Assembly: GCA_019637755.1 (NCBI GenBank)
Contig: JAHBVC010000001.1
Coordinates: forward strand, 1,144,480 to 1,208,479
DNA: 64,000 bases
Origin: Anaerolineales bacterium
GTDB lineage: Bacteria; Chloroflexota; Anaerolineae; Anaerolineales; UBA11579
Direction: 5' to 3'
Part shown: positions 1 through 9,506 of the stretch, one piece after another
Layout: the number at the start of each line of letters is the position of its first letter
Position numbering within the stretch: the first letter of the stretch is position 1
The notes under the pieces: model-generated
Database searches by the model: none
Seen by the model: the letters and a program-made list of their open reading frames with translations, nothing else
What the model was told of the DNA's origin: nothing
Translations under genes and position numbers: made by a program

Positions 1-1
1 G

Positions 2-808
2 CTGGGGGTGGCCAGCGCCCGCCGCATTCTGGATCTGCTCAACAACGAGACCGATCTGGATCAAAACGCCGAGGGCTATCACCAGCCGATGCAAGGCGCA
101 ATCGAATTCAAGAATGTGAGCTTCGCCTACGAGGATCAGGAGCCGGCGCTCAGCAAGGTGAGCTTCACCGTCAAGCCCGGGCTGACCGTGGCGATCGTGG
201 GGCAAACCGGCACCGGCAAGACCTCGCTAGCCAAACTGGTCAACCGCACCTATGATGTCAGCGCCGGCTCGGTGCAGGTAGACGGGGTAGACGTGCGCGA
301 TTGGAATTTGGAGGCGCTGCGCCGCCAGATCTCGATCATTGAGCAGGATATTTTCCTCTTCTCCCGCAGCGTGGCCGACAACATTGCCTTTGGCCACCCC
401 ACGGCTACGCGCGACCAGGTGATCGAGGCCGCCAAGCAAGCCCAGGCGCATGATTTCATCATGGAGTTCACCCACGGCTACGATACCGTGGTGGGCGAGC
501 GCGGCGTCACGCTCTCCGGCGGGCAGCGCCAACGCATGGCGTTGGCACGCGCCTTCCTTACCGATCCACGCATCCTGATCCTGGACGACTCGACCAGCGC
601 CATCGATAGCGCCACGGAGGACAAGATCCAACGGGCGATCTACGCCGCCACCAAGGGGCGCACCACCCTGATCATTACGCACCGCCTTTCGCAGATCCGC
701 TGGGCCGATTTGATCCTGGTCTTACGCGGTGGCAGGGTGGTGGCCTCCGGCAGTCATGATGAGCTACTCAAGACTTCGCCGGCCTACAAACGCATTTTTA
801 GCGAGTAA
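2..808 (+). CDS. ABC exporter subunit, degenerate-site half (5' truncated)
   Basis: This is the C-terminal part of an ABC exporter subunit; the reading frame is open to the window edge, so the membrane domain lies outside. The visible part is the ATPase domain: Walker [10 protein letters not shown], signature LSGGQ, Walker B ILILDD and the H-loop in ITHRLS. The residue after Walker B, normally the catalytic Glu (LDEATSALD in consensus), is Asp here (LDDSTSAID), while the signature is canonical. The next gene has the reverse pattern, Glu present but signature LSMGQ. This is the known arrangement of heterodimeric exporters of the TM287/288 and BmrCD type, with one consensus and one degenerate ATP site. 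The stop is 3 nt before the next start, so the two subunits are co-translated. The substrate cannot be read from sequence; such pairs usually export drugs or lipids. Confidence 0.9.
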   Translation: MGVASARRILDLLNNETDLDQNAEGYHQPMQGAIEFKNVSFAYEDQEPALSKVSFTVKPGLTVAIVGQTGTGKTSLAKLVNRTYDVSAGSVQVDGVDVRDWNLEALRRQISIIEQDIFLFSRSVADNIAFGHPTATRDQVIEAAKQAQAHDFIMEFTHGYDTVVGERGVTLSGGQRQRMALARAFLTDPRILILDDSTSAIDSATEDKIQRAIYAATKGRTTLIITHRLSQIRWADLILVLRGGRVVASGSHDELLKTSPAYKRIFSE

Positions 809-811
809 CCC

Positions 812-2626
812 ATGGGCTTCTTTTCCGGACTCGACGCAGAGCACTACGACCGCCAATACAGCGACAAGCAATTGTTGCAGCGCATGGCGAACTATTTCCG
901 CCCACACATGACCAATTTGTGGGCCATCGGCTTGCTGGCGCTGCTGGCCGCCATCACCGCCGCGGCCGTGCCGCTGCTACTGGCCCGCGCCCTCGACGAG
1001 ATCGGCACCCAGCTCACCAGCCAGCAGATCTGGCTGGTGGTGGCGGTAGTGTTCGTCTCCGGCTTCATCACCTGGGCGGCCAACTGGTGGCGGCGGCGCC
1101 TCACCGCACGCACCATCGGCGATGTCATCCTCACCATTCGTCTGGATGGTTTCCGCGCCGCCATGTCGCACGACCTCTCGTTCTACGACGAAAACCCCTC
1201 GGGCAAAGTGGTCTCGCGCATTACCTCGGATACGCGTGAATACGGCGACATGATCGTGCTGATCACCGATCTGATCTCGCAATTCGGCCAGGCGCTGATC
1301 GTGGGCGTGGCGCTGATCGCCATCAACTGGCGGCTTTCGCTCTACCTGTTCGGCATGCTGCCGATCGTGTATTGGATCGCCACGCTGTTCCGCGAAGCCG
1401 CGCGGCGCACCACGCGCACCGGGATGCGCGCCATGGGCAACGTCAACGCCGTGATCAAGGAAACGATCAGCGGCATCGCCGTCGCCAAGAACTTCCGTCA
1501 GGAAGAAGCTATCTTCCAGGAGTTTGACCGCGGCAACCAGAGCTCCTTCGATGTGAACCTGCGTCGTGGCTTTGTGCTCAGCATGGTGTTCCCTTCGCTT
1601 AACGCGCTGGCTGCGCTGGGCACCGCCCTGTTGCTATATGTGGGCGGTATGCGCGTGGCCGCCGCGGTGATCACGGCCGGCGCCTGGTACCTGTTCCTGC
1701 AGGGGCTGGATCGCTTCTGGTTCCCGGTATTGAACCTCTCGGCCTTCTGGACGCAATTGCAATCCGGCCTGGCCGCCGCCGAGCGCTCGTTCGCCCTCAT
1801 CGATGCCGAGCCGCGCGTTGTGCAAACTGCCAAGGTGCGCACCGCCCGGCTCAAGGGCGATATTCGCTTCGAGCATGTCAATTTCCGTTACACCGCCGGC
1901 GAGCCGATCCTGCGCGACTTCAGCCTGCACATTCGCCCTGGCGAAACCGTGGCCCTGGTGGGCCACACCGGGGCGGGCAAAACCTCGATCGCCAAGCTGG
2001 TCAATCGCTTTTACGAGTTTCAGGAAGGCCAGCTGCTGATCGATGGCCAGGATATTCGCAGCCTGGATCTCACACAGTATCGTCGCCAACTGGGCATCGT
2101 TTCGCAAGTGCCGTTTTTGTTTGATGGCAGCGTAGCCGAGAACATTCGCTACGCCGCGCCCGGCGTAAAAGACGCGCAGATCCTGCGCCTGGCGCGCCAG
2201 ATCGGCAAGGGCGAGTGGCTGGAAACGCTGCCGGATGGGCTCAAGACGCAGGTGGGCGAACGCGGCGGGCGGCTCTCCATGGGCCAGCGGCAACTGGTTT
2301 CGTTGCTGCGCGTGCTGGTGCAAAAGCCGGCCATCTTCGTATTGGATGAGGCCACTGCCAGCATCGACCCCTTTACCGAATGGCAGATCCAGCAGGCGCT
2401 GGATCTGATCCTCAGCAAGAGCACCAGCATTCTGATCGCCCACCGTCTCTCCACCGTGAAGGCTGCGGACCGCATCATCGTGCTGCAAGAAGGCCAGATC
2501 ATCGAAGAGGGCGACCATGACGGCTTGCTGGCGCAGGGCGGCCACTACGCTACCCTGTACAACACCTACTTCCGCCACCAAAGCCTGGCCTACATCGAAG
2601 AAAGCCGCAAGCTGGCTGATCAATAA
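812..2626 (+). CDS. ABC exporter subunit, catalytic half
   Basis: A full-length 604-residue half-transporter: an N-terminal six-helix membrane domain (about residues 30-320) followed by an ATPase domain (about 350-590). Motifs are Walker A GHTGAGKTS, Walker B IFVLDE with the catalytic Glu, D-loop ATASID and H-loop IAHRLS. The signature is LSMGQ rather than LSGGQ, which with the Asp-substituted partner upstream marks a heterodimer with one working ATP site. The ATG lies 3 nt after the upstream stop. A bidirectional terminator follows directly. The role is export across the inner membrane of an unidentified substrate, likely lipid or drug-like. Confidence 0.93.
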   Translation: MGFFSGLDAEHYDRQYSDKQLLQRMANYFRPHMTNLWAIGLLALLAAITAAAVPLLLARALDEIGTQLTSQQIWLVVAVVFVSGFITWAANWWRRRLTARTIGDVILTIRLDGFRAAMSHDLSFYDENPSGKVVSRITSDTREYGDMIVLITDLISQFGQALIVGVALIAINWRLSLYLFGMLPIVYWIATLFREAARRTTRTGMRAMGNVNAVIKETISGIAVAKNFRQEEAIFQEFDRGNQSSFDVNLRRGFVLSMVFPSLNALAALGTALLLYVGGMRVAAAVITAGAWYLFLQGLDRFWFPVLNLSAFWTQLQSGLAAAERSFALIDAEPRVVQTAKVRTARLKGDIRFEHVNFRYTAGEPILRDFSLHIRPGETVALVGHTGAGKTSIAKLVNRFYEFQEGQLLIDGQDIRSLDLTQYRRQLGIVSQVPFLFDGSVAENIRYAAPGVKDAQILRLARQIGKGEWLETLPDGLKTQVGERGGRLSMGQRQLVSLLRVLVQKPAIFVLDEATASIDPFTEWQIQQALDLILSKSTSILIAHRLSTVKAADRIIVLQEGQIIEEGDHDGLLAQGGHYATLYNTYFRHQSLAYIEESRKLADQ

Positions 2627-2645
2627 GCTGCTGCACACAGAAAAT

Positions 2646-2676
2646 AAAAAAGACCGGCTTTTGGCCGGTCTTTTTT
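2646..2676. terminator. Bidirectional intrinsic terminator between ABC exporter and folA
   Basis: A 7-bp GACCGGC/GCCGGTC stem with a 5-nt loop lies between A6 (2646-2651) and T6 (2671-2676). It can end both the plus-strand exporter operon and the minus-strand folA operon, and it overlaps the folA stop codon by 2 nt. Confidence 0.9.
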
Positions 2677-3166
2677 ATTTACGCACTAGTGTTGTGATGG
2701 TGAACGCATGCTGGTTCTTGCCCCCGGCGGCAAACGAGTGGCGGTCAAGTTCCTGCCAGTCGTTCAGATCAAACGGGGGAAAGAAGACATCACAGCCCGC
2801 ATCCACAGCCACGCGCGTGAGGTAAAAGTGCTGCGCCAATGGCAGGGCGCGTGCGAATACCTGCGCCCCGCCGATGACAAAGAGCTCCTGCTCGCCGGCC
2901 GCCTGCGCGGCAGCCACGGCCGCATCGAACGCGGCGAAGACCTGGGCATCGCCTGGCCTGAAGCTAGGGTTATGCGAGAGCACCAGCAAATGGCGGCCGG
3001 GCAGCTTGCCCGCCACCGTATCGTAGGTTTTGCGCCCCATCAGCACGTGGTGGCCACGCGTCAGACGCCGAAAATGTTTAAGGTCATCGCTGAGGTGCCA
3101 GGGCATGCCGCCCTGGCGGCCAATGCCCCCCTTCTCATCCAATGCGGCCAGCAAGGAAATGATCAC
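2675..3166 (-). CDS. folA: Dihydrofolate reductase
   Basis: A 163-residue DHFR that reduces dihydrofolate to tetrahydrofolate with NADPH in the cytoplasm. Family landmarks: the N-terminal strand with GIGRQGGMPWHLSDDLKHF (Trp, and Asp at the folate-binding site), VLMGRKTYD, and the NADPH-binding FVIGGAQVF. It starts at a GTG whose G is the last base of the thyA stop (TAGTG), so translation is coupled. Pairing with classical ThyA makes sense because ThyA oxidises methylene-THF to DHF, which this enzyme recycles. It is the last gene of the long nusA operon. Confidence 0.96.
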   Translation of the reverse strand: MIISLLAALDEKGGIGRQGGMPWHLSDDLKHFRRLTRGHHVLMGRKTYDTVAGKLPGRHLLVLSHNPSFRPGDAQVFAAFDAAVAAAQAAGEQELFVIGGAQVFARALPLAQHFYLTRVAVDAGCDVFFPPFDLNDWQELDRHSFAAGGKNQHAFTITTLVRK

Positions 3167-3960
3167 TACACCGCCACCGTTGCCGCAATATGCGGGTGGG
3201 CTTGATAATCCAGCAGGGTGAAATCTTCATACGTGAAGGCAAACAAGTCAGTCACCGCCAGGTTGAGCTGTAGCCGCGGCAGCGGCAGCGGCTGGCGGCT
3301 GAGCTGCAGGCGGGCCTGCTCGAAGTGATTGCGGTACAAGTGGCAATCGCCCAGCGAAATCACAAAGTCGCCCGGCTGCAGGCCGCTGACCTGCGCCACC
3401 ATATGGGTCAGCAAAGCATACGAAGCGATATTGAACGGCAGACCAAGGAAGATATCGGCTGAGCGCTGGTAAAGCTGGCAAGACAGCTTGCCAGCGGCTA
3501 CATAGAATTGAAAGAGCAGATGACAGGGCGGCAGCGCCATCTGGGGCAGCTCGGCCACGTTCCAGGCGCTGACGATCAGGCGGCGCGAATCGGGGTTGCT
3601 TTGCAGCTCGGCCAACACACCACGCAACTGGTCAATGCTTTGCCCATCCGGCCCCGGCCAACTACGCCACTGCGCGCCGTACACCGGCCCCAGCTCGCCC
3701 TGAGCGTCCGCCCACGCGTCCCAAATACGCACGCCCTGCTGCTGCAAATAGGCAACGTTAGTGCTGCCTTGCAGAAACCAGAGCAGCTCATAGAAAATGG
3801 ATTTGGTATGCAGTTTTTTGGTGGTGAGCAGCGGAAAGCCCTGCTGCAGATCGAAACGCATTTGATGGCCAAACAGTGAACGCGTGCCAGTGCCGGTGCG
3901 GTCTTGCTTGTCCACACCTTCATCCAGCACGCGGCGCATCAAATCGAGGTATGCCTGCAT
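3166..3960 (-). CDS. thyA: Thymidylate synthase
   Basis: A 264-residue ThyA, the E. coli length. It methylates dUMP to dTMP using 5,10-methylene-THF. The catalytic Cys is in ALPPCH and the signature [17 protein letters not shown] follows. Its ATG overlaps the ribF stop by one base (TGATG), and its stop overlaps the folA start by one base. It is the flavin-independent enzyme, so it needs the DHFR encoded next. Confidence 0.97.
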   Translation of the reverse strand: MQAYLDLMRRVLDEGVDKQDRTGTGTRSLFGHQMRFDLQQGFPLLTTKKLHTKSIFYELLWFLQGSTNVAYLQQQGVRIWDAWADAQGELGPVYGAQWRSWPGPDGQSIDQLRGVLAELQSNPDSRRLIVSAWNVAELPQMALPPCHLLFQFYVAAGKLSCQLYQRSADIFLGLPFNIASYALLTHMVAQVSGLQPGDFVISLGDCHLYRNHFEQARLQLSRQPLPLPRLQLNLAVTDLFAFTYEDFTLLDYQAHPHIAATVAV

Positions 3961-4883
3961 CAGCTCAAGGTGTTACGGGCCTGTTCGATATCCAGGTGAA
4001 TTTGGCGCACCAACTCGTCAACGCCGGCAAACTTTTGCTCCCCGCGCAGGCGCGCCACGAATTCCAACTCCAGCGCCTCGCCATAAAATTCCCCCCCGGA
4101 ATAATCCAGGATATGTGTCTCGACAACCGGTGCAGGGGTGCCATCGGCAAAGGTGGGGCGCACGCCGATGTTGGTGACGCTCGGCCAGCGCGTCCCCGCC
4201 AGCGTGGCCCAGGTCACGTACACTCCGCTGGCGGGCACCAGGCGTCGCTCAGGCACCTGCACGTTGGCAGTGGGGATGCCAATCGTGCGCCCACGCTGCG
4301 CCCCGCTGACCACTTCGCCGCGTAGCCGGTAGCGCCGCCCCAGCAAGCGTTCGGCGGTGGTTACATCGCCCTCGGCCAGGGCAGTGCGCACCATGCTGGA
4401 AGAGACCACCGCGCCATCCACGCGCACCGGTAACACCTGGTGCACCGAATAGCCCAGCTCGGCACCAAAGCGGCGCAGGGCATCAAAGTTTCCCTGGCGG
4501 TCACGCCCCAGAGCAAAGTCATGCCCGATCCACAATTGGCTCAGTTGCAATTGTTGGTGCACCTGCCGCATGAACTCTTCCGCTGAGGTATTGCGCAACG
4601 AGGCATCGAACGGTTGCGAGATCAGGATATCCACGCCCAGTTCAGCAAACAACGCGGCCTTGTCCTCGGGGTCATGCAGGTAAAAATTTTTCAGCGGCCC
4701 GTGCAACACTTCCGCCGGGTGCGGTTCGAAGGTGAGCACCACCGCCGGAGCCGCCTCGGCGTGCGCTCCGGCCACCAGCTGGCGGACGATCTGTTGGTGG
4801 CCGGCATGCACGCCATCAAAGGCGCCGATGGTAAGCCAACTCTTGTTGGCATGGGCCAATTGCAGAGCGTGATAGTGCTGCAT
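3960..4883 (-). CDS. ribF: Bifunctional riboflavin kinase/FAD synthetase
   Basis: A 307-residue RibF that converts riboflavin to FMN and FAD. The N-terminal adenylyltransferase domain (to about 180) carries [14 protein letters not shown]; the C-terminal riboflavin kinase domain has GIPTANV and the GVYVTWA strand. I place the start at the ATG of 4881-4883; a TTG one codon upstream is possible. The truB stop ends 8 nt upstream. ribF beside truB is a common bacterial arrangement; its coupling to thyA here is less usual and makes a cofactor-synthesis tail to the translation-factor operon. Confidence 0.95.
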   Translation of the reverse strand: MQHYHALQLAHANKSWLTIGAFDGVHAGHQQIVRQLVAGAHAEAAPAVVLTFEPHPAEVLHGPLKNFYLHDPEDKAALFAELGVDILISQPFDASLRNTSAEEFMRQVHQQLQLSQLWIGHDFALGRDRQGNFDALRRFGAELGYSVHQVLPVRVDGAVVSSSMVRTALAEGDVTTAERLLGRRYRLRGEVVSGAQRGRTIGIPTANVQVPERRLVPASGVYVTWATLAGTRWPSVTNIGVRPTFADGTPAPVVETHILDYSGGEFYGEALELEFVARLRGEQKFAGVDELVRQIHLDIEQARNTLS

Positions 4884-4891
4884 CAATTCAT

Positions 4892-5791
4892 TCAGGAAGC
4901 CAGAAATACTTTACGCGGCTGCCACTCCCCTTCTTTAACTTCAACCACCGCCACCAGTTCGCCCTGTTGGCTGACGGCACGCGCCAGCCCCGTGGCTCCC
5001 GGCTCGGCGGGAATACGAATCCCGTTGCTGATCTTGTGCAAAGCCTCTTCATCCAGCTCCACGGCCGGCCAATCTGCCAGCGCTTCGGCCGCCGGGATCA
5101 GGAATTGCGCCCAGGTGCCCTGCTCAAACGCTTCGCGCAAGCGGCGCAGCGAAACAGCATCCCGCAGGGTGAAGCGGCCACTGCGCGTGCGGCGCAGGCC
5201 GACCAGGTGGCCGCCTACGCCCAACTCTTCGCCGATATCGTGCGCCAGGGAGCGCACATAGGTGCCCGAAGAGCAGTGCACGTCCACCACCGCTTCGGGC
5301 AACGCCCATTCCAGCAGTTCCAGGCTGTGCACATGGATGATGCGCGGCGCCAGATCAACTTCCTCGCCACGTCGCGCCATGTCATAGGCGCGCTGCCCTT
5401 GCACCTTGATCGCCGAATAGGCCGGCGGCTTTTGCTCGATCTCGCCCACGAAGTGGGTCAGCAGCTCGGTGAACTGCTCTTTTTCGATATCCACCGGCAC
5501 CTCAGGCCCATTGGGTGTGCCCTCGGCATCATAGGTATCCGTGGAGCTCCCCAGGCGAATGGTGGCTTGATAGCGCTTGTCTTCGGCGGATACGAATTCG
5601 CTCAAGCGCACCGCCGGGCCGATCAGCACCACCAGCACGCCTGAGGCGCGCGGATCCAAGGTGCCGGTATGCCCTGCCCGGCGAATGCCGGTGCCACGGC
5701 GGATGATCTGCACTACGTCGTGCGAAGTGAGGCCTACGGGCTTGTCTACTACCAGCACGCCGGATACAAGGTTGTTGACGTCGTGATTCAT
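4892..5791 (-). CDS. truB: tRNA pseudouridine-55 synthase
   Basis: About 299 residues. TruB makes pseudouridine 55 in the T-loop of tRNAs. The catalytic Asp sits in AGHTGTLDPRASGVL, preceded by the KPVGLTSHD strand typical of the family. I choose the ATG at 5789-5791 because AGGGGA lies about 5 nt upstream; the in-frame ATG at 5830 has no Shine-Dalgarno. The gene lies downstream of nrnA and rbfA, a conserved order in many bacteria. Confidence 0.95.
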   Translation of the reverse strand: MNHDVNNLVSGVLVVDKPVGLTSHDVVQIIRRGTGIRRAGHTGTLDPRASGVLVVLIGPAVRLSEFVSAEDKRYQATIRLGSSTDTYDAEGTPNGPEVPVDIEKEQFTELLTHFVGEIEQKPPAYSAIKVQGQRAYDMARRGEEVDLAPRIIHVHSLELLEWALPEAVVDVHCSSGTYVRSLAHDIGEELGVGGHLVGLRRTRSGRFTLRDAVSLRRLREAFEQGTWAQFLIPAAEALADWPAVELDEEALHKISNGIRIPAEPGATGLARAVSQQGELVAVVEVKEGEWQPRKVFLAS

Positions 5792-5914
5792 AGTTCCCCT
5801 ATCCCCAGGATCTGAGTGATAGTCATGCATGTGAAAACGATAGTTTCCTTTCCATGTTCTTTCTAACGTCTTAGACGCAAATTAACTATAGGTCTTTCGG
5901 ATATCGCCGGCCGC
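5792..5914. other. Gap inside the nusA operon, possible internal promoter
   Basis: The 123 nt between nrnA and truB is the longest gap in the operon and is noticeably AT-richer than the genes around it. I see no convincing -35/-10 pair and no terminator. An internal promoter for truB-ribF-thyA-folA could sit here, but the sequence does not prove it. Confidence 0.3.
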
Positions 5915-6892
5915 CTAGGCATCCTGCAACGCGGCGCGGGTGGCACTGAGTACGCGCGCCTGGGCTTCCGCCAGGCTGCCCGCCACCACCGCACCGGCCG
6001 CGGCGGTGTGGCCGCCGCCGCCAAACTGGGCGGCGATGCGGGCTACATCCTGGCCGCCCTGGCTGCGCCAACTGACCTTGACCTGCTGGTCGGCCTGCTC
6101 CACAAACAGCACAGTAATCTGCGCGCCTTCAATGGTGGCGATATTGTTGACCAGCTCGGCATCATCGTTGCCGGGGTAACCCACGGCCTTACGGTCTGCC
6201 AGGGTCAGGCTGCCCCATACCAGGCCGGGCTCCTGCTGCAAGCTGGTGAGGCCGGCGCCCCAATAGCGCATGGCGCGAAAAGAGCGGCGCAACAAGGCGC
6301 GTTCATACAGCGCGGGCAGATCAGCGCCCATCTCTACCAAATCGGCGGCCAGGCGCAGCGCCTTGGGGTTCATGTTGGAGGTGCGGAAACCGATGGTATC
6401 GGTGAGGATGCCAGTGAGCAACGCATCGATCACTCCGGGCGAGAATTCGAGGCCCAGGGCGGCAAACTGCTCGGCCAACAGGGCGCAAGTGGCCACCGCG
6501 CTTGGGTCTACCAGATTGAGTTCACCAAAATTGGTGTTGCTAATGTGATGATCGATATTGATGTGCACTTGGGGGAAAGTACGCAGGGCTTCGCCACAGC
6601 GCTCCTGGCTGGCCGCGTCCACGGTCACCACCAGGTCCACCGGCGCCTGGCCGCTGCGCACCACCTGGTGCCAGCCTGGCAGATGATCAAAATCAGCCGG
6701 GGCGCCATCGGCCAGCACCATTTGCACATGCTTGCCCTGCGCCTGCAACGCCAGGCCCAACGCTAAGACCGAGGCGATCGCATCGCCATCCGGGCGTACA
6801 TGCGAGGTGATCAGGATGTGTTGGGCGGCGTGCAGTTGCGCGGCGGCCTGTTGCAGCCGGGCCTTATCCACGGCTACCGCCGCCCGAGGCAT
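5915..6892 (-). CDS. nrnA: DHH-family phosphoesterase (NrnA-like)
   Basis: About 325 residues. DHH/DHHA1 proteins of this size and position are bifunctional nano-RNases/pAp phosphatases that degrade 2-5 nt RNAs and 3'-phosphoadenosine 5'-phosphate. Motifs: HVRPDGDAIAS (motif I), the DHHISN triad and the C-terminal glycine motif FGGGGHTAAAGA of DHHA1. The open frame runs further upstream inside rbfA but that stretch is not homologous. I place the start at the ATG of 6890-6892, overlapping the rbfA end by 29 nt; a GTG at 6871 is also possible. The rbfA-nrnA-truB order supports the assignment. Confidence 0.88.
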   Translation of the reverse strand: MPRAAVAVDKARLQQAAAQLHAAQHILITSHVRPDGDAIASVLALGLALQAQGKHVQMVLADGAPADFDHLPGWHQVVRSGQAPVDLVVTVDAASQERCGEALRTFPQVHINIDHHISNTNFGELNLVDPSAVATCALLAEQFAALGLEFSPGVIDALLTGILTDTIGFRTSNMNPKALRLAADLVEMGADLPALYERALLRRSFRAMRYWGAGLTSLQQEPGLVWGSLTLADRKAVGYPGNDDAELVNNIATIEGAQITVLFVEQADQQVKVSWRSQGGQDVARIAAQFGGGGHTAAAGAVVAGSLAEAQARVLSATRAALQDA

Positions 6893-7244
6893 CCGGCTTG
6901 TTCTGGTTAAGTTCGTTGATGATCTGTTCGATGCGCTCAGCGCGCTCCGGCGTAGGGTCCCACACGAAGCGCAAGCGCGGAAAGGTACGCAAATCCAGCT
7001 CACGCGCCAGCTCGCTACGCAGGAAGCCGCTGGCATGCTTGAGCCCCGCCAGCACTTCCTTCTCGCGTGCCACGCCTTCGAGCGCCGAGACGAAGACGCT
7101 GGCTACGGAGAGCTCGCGGTCAACGTTTACGTCGGTTACATACACGCCCTGCAAGCGCGGGTCGGTCACGCGGAATAAGAGCAGCTCAGAGAGCAGCTCG
7201 CGCATGCGTTTGCCAATCCGTGCAGCCCGTGAAAGCGAAACCAT
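6864..7244 (-). CDS. rbfA: Ribosome-binding factor A
   Basis: A 126-residue RbfA, a single KH-like domain that binds the 30S subunit during late 16S rRNA maturation. Family features are the basic N-terminus SRAARIGKRMRELLSELL, the DPRLQGVYVTDV strand and LRFVWDPTPERAERIEQI near the end. The last dozen residues are Gly/Ser-rich. It sits 31 nt downstream of infB, the usual context. Confidence 0.95.
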   Translation of the reverse strand: MVSLSRAARIGKRMRELLSELLLFRVTDPRLQGVYVTDVNVDRELSVASVFVSALEGVAREKEVLAGLKHASGFLRSELARELDLRTFPRLRFVWDPTPERAERIEQIINELNQNKPDASGGGSRG

Positions 7245-7275
7245 GGTTGCCTATCAAGCCCTGCTAGCGGCCAGC

Positions 7276-9090
7276 CTACTGGGCCGCCACCAGCTCGCGC
7301 ACATAGCACTCGATGACATCTTTTTCCTTGAAGTCATCGAAGTCCTTGAGGTTGATCCCGCACTCAAAGCCGGTCTTGACCTCTTTGACGTCATCCTTCT
7401 CATGCTTCAGCGAGCTGAGATCGCCCTCGTGCACCAGGGTGCCGCCGCGGTAGATACGAATGAACGCGCCGCGGCGCAGCTCACCTTCGGTGACGCGGCA
7501 GCCGGCAATTTTGCCGTAGCGGCTGATCTTGAAGACCTGCAATACTTCCGCCTTGCCGATCACCCGTTCTTTGAGCTCGGGCTTGAGCATGCCCTTAAGC
7601 GCCTTCTCTACATCTTCGGTCATGCGATAGATGATGTCGTAGATACGGATGGAGACACCTTCTTTTTCGGCCTTGCGTTGCGCCGGGCCATCCGCCACAA
7701 CATTGAAGCCCATGACGATCGCCTTGGAGGCCGCGGCGAGCTGAATATCGCTCTCACTGATGTTGCCAGTGCCGGTGTGCAGTACATGCACGCCGATCTC
7801 GCCCTCTTTGTCAGTCGATTTCATCTCTTCCAAAGAGGAGACAATCGGCTCCAGCGAACCTTGCACATCAGCCTTGACGATCAAGCGCAGCTCGCGCACA
7901 TGCCCGGCCTGGAAGGCTTCGAACATGCTCTCCAGGGTCAGCGGGCCAGCGGAGTTGGTTTTCTCGGCTTTCTCTTTTTCGATGCGCTCAGCCACGAGGA
8001 CGCGCGCTTCGCGTTCGTTCTCTACGACGCGGAAGGGTTCACCCGCCACGGGCACATCATTCAAGCCCATCACCGAAACCGGCGTGGAAGGGCCGGCGCT
8101 CTCGATCTTCTTGCCGGCGAAATCGAACATGGCGCGCAAGCGGCCATGCGTGGTGCCCACTACTACGGTGTCGCCCATGTTGAGCGTGCCATTCTGCACC
8201 AGCAGCGTGGCGATCACGCCGCGCGAAGGATCGCGCTCGCCCTCGATCACCGTGCCGATAACTTCACCGTTGGGGTTGGCCAAAATTTCAGTGTTATCCG
8301 CCACCAGCAGGATCGCTTCCAGCAGGTCTTCCAAGCCCATCTTCTGCTTGGCCGAGACGGGCACCACGATGGTGTCACCATCCCACTCATCCGGGATCAG
8401 GCCATTGTCGGCCAACTGCTTCTTGACCAGCTCTTGATTGGCGTTGGGGCGATCCACCTTGGTGAGCGCCACCACTAGCGGAACGCGGGCAGCACGGGCG
8501 TGCGCCAGCGCTTCTTTGGTCTGCGGCATCACGCCGTCATCGGCGGCGACCACCAGGATGACCACATCAGCGCCCTGGGCGCCGCGCGAACGCATGGCGG
8601 TGAAGGCCGCATGGCCCGGCGTATCCAGGAAGGTGATCAAGCGATCCTTGTGGGTGGCCTGATAGGCGCCGATATGCTGGGTGATGCCACCGGCCTCTTC
8701 GCTCACCACGGAGGTCTGGCGAATGGCATCCAGCAGCGTGGTTTTACCGTGATCTACGTGACCGAGAATGGTTACCACCGGGGCACGCGGCTGCAGGTTA
8801 GCCTTATCTTCGTTGGCGATCAGTTGGCGCCACAGGGGCACCTCGCCCACCGGCTTGTTCTCCAGCTCGTCCACCTTCAACAGGTTGGCCTCGTAGCCCA
8901 TTTCAGCGGCCACCACGGCGGCGGTATCGAAATCGATCTGCTGGTTGATATTGGCCATGACCCCGTTAGACATCAGGGTCTTGATGATCTGGATCGGGCT
9001 GGCATCAATGGCTTCGGCCAACTCACGCACGGTGAGGTTGGCGGGGAGCTCAATGGACTTGCTCTGAGGATCTTTCACATTTTCTGCCAT
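7276..9090 (-). CDS. infB: Translation initiation factor IF-2
   Basis: About 604 residues. IF-2 is the GTPase that brings fMet-tRNA to the 30S subunit and promotes subunit joining. The short N-terminal region (about 110 residues, including the IF2-N helix bundle with [14 protein letters not shown]) is followed by the G domain: GHVDHGKTT (G1), DTPGH (G3), TKVDRPN (G4). Domains II-IV follow. The start at 9088-9090 is set by AAGGAGA 7-8 nt upstream; the frame extends 15 codons further up without support. The N-terminal extension found in many IF-2 proteins is absent, which is common outside Proteobacteria. Confidence 0.97.
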   Translation of the reverse strand: MAENVKDPQSKSIELPANLTVRELAEAIDASPIQIIKTLMSNGVMANINQQIDFDTAAVVAAEMGYEANLLKVDELENKPVGEVPLWRQLIANEDKANLQPRAPVVTILGHVDHGKTTLLDAIRQTSVVSEEAGGITQHIGAYQATHKDRLITFLDTPGHAAFTAMRSRGAQGADVVILVVAADDGVMPQTKEALAHARAARVPLVVALTKVDRPNANQELVKKQLADNGLIPDEWDGDTIVVPVSAKQKMGLEDLLEAILLVADNTEILANPNGEVIGTVIEGERDPSRGVIATLLVQNGTLNMGDTVVVGTTHGRLRAMFDFAGKKIESAGPSTPVSVMGLNDVPVAGEPFRVVENEREARVLVAERIEKEKAEKTNSAGPLTLESMFEAFQAGHVRELRLIVKADVQGSLEPIVSSLEEMKSTDKEGEIGVHVLHTGTGNISESDIQLAAASKAIVMGFNVVADGPAQRKAEKEGVSIRIYDIIYRMTEDVEKALKGMLKPELKERVIGKAEVLQVFKISRYGKIAGCRVTEGELRRGAFIRIYRGGTLVHEGDLSSLKHEKDDVKEVKTGFECGINLKDFDDFKEKDVIECYVRELVAAQ

Positions 9091-9189
9091 GACACTATCT
9101 CCTTCTATCCATAAGAACTGCTTCCCCCGCAGCACATTCTACCAACTGGCTTTTTTCGCTGCGCGCGTGCCATCAGGAGCACACGGCAA

Positions 9190-9489
9190 CTACTCACTCG
9201 GCGGCAGCGCGTCAAAAAATGCGCTCAGCCGCTGCACATCCGCCTCGCTGAGGTTGGTGCGCAGGGCGCTGGCCAGGCTGTGGCGGATGCCACGCTCCCA
9301 GCAGCTACGCTGGGCATGCAAGTAGGCCCCGCGCCCCGGCTGTTTGCCGGTGGGATCTGCAAAGACGCCATCTGCCGTGCGCACCAGGCGCACCAGCGTA
9401 GCCTTGGCCTCAGTTTCGCGGCAGGCTACGCAGGTGCGCTGGGGCACATGCCGGGGACGCCCAGAAGATGGCTTCGTGGGCTTCGCCAT
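9190..9489 (-). CDS. ylxR: YlxR-family RNA-binding protein
   Basis: About 99 residues, YlxR/DUF448 family, a small protein almost always encoded between nusA and infB. The signature RTCVACRE and the GRGAYLH motif are both present. In other bacteria it has been linked to RNA binding and to regulation including RNase P; its exact role is not settled. I choose the ATG at 9487-9489 because of AAGGAC a few nt upstream; an in-frame ATG at 9522 lies inside nusA. Confidence 0.9.
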   Translation of the reverse strand: MAKPTKPSSGRPRHVPQRTCVACRETEAKATLVRLVRTADGVFADPTGKQPGRGAYLHAQRSCWERGIRHSLASALRTNLSEADVQRLSAFFDALPPSE

Positions 9490-9506
9490 AAGTCCTTTGA
9501 GCGAGT

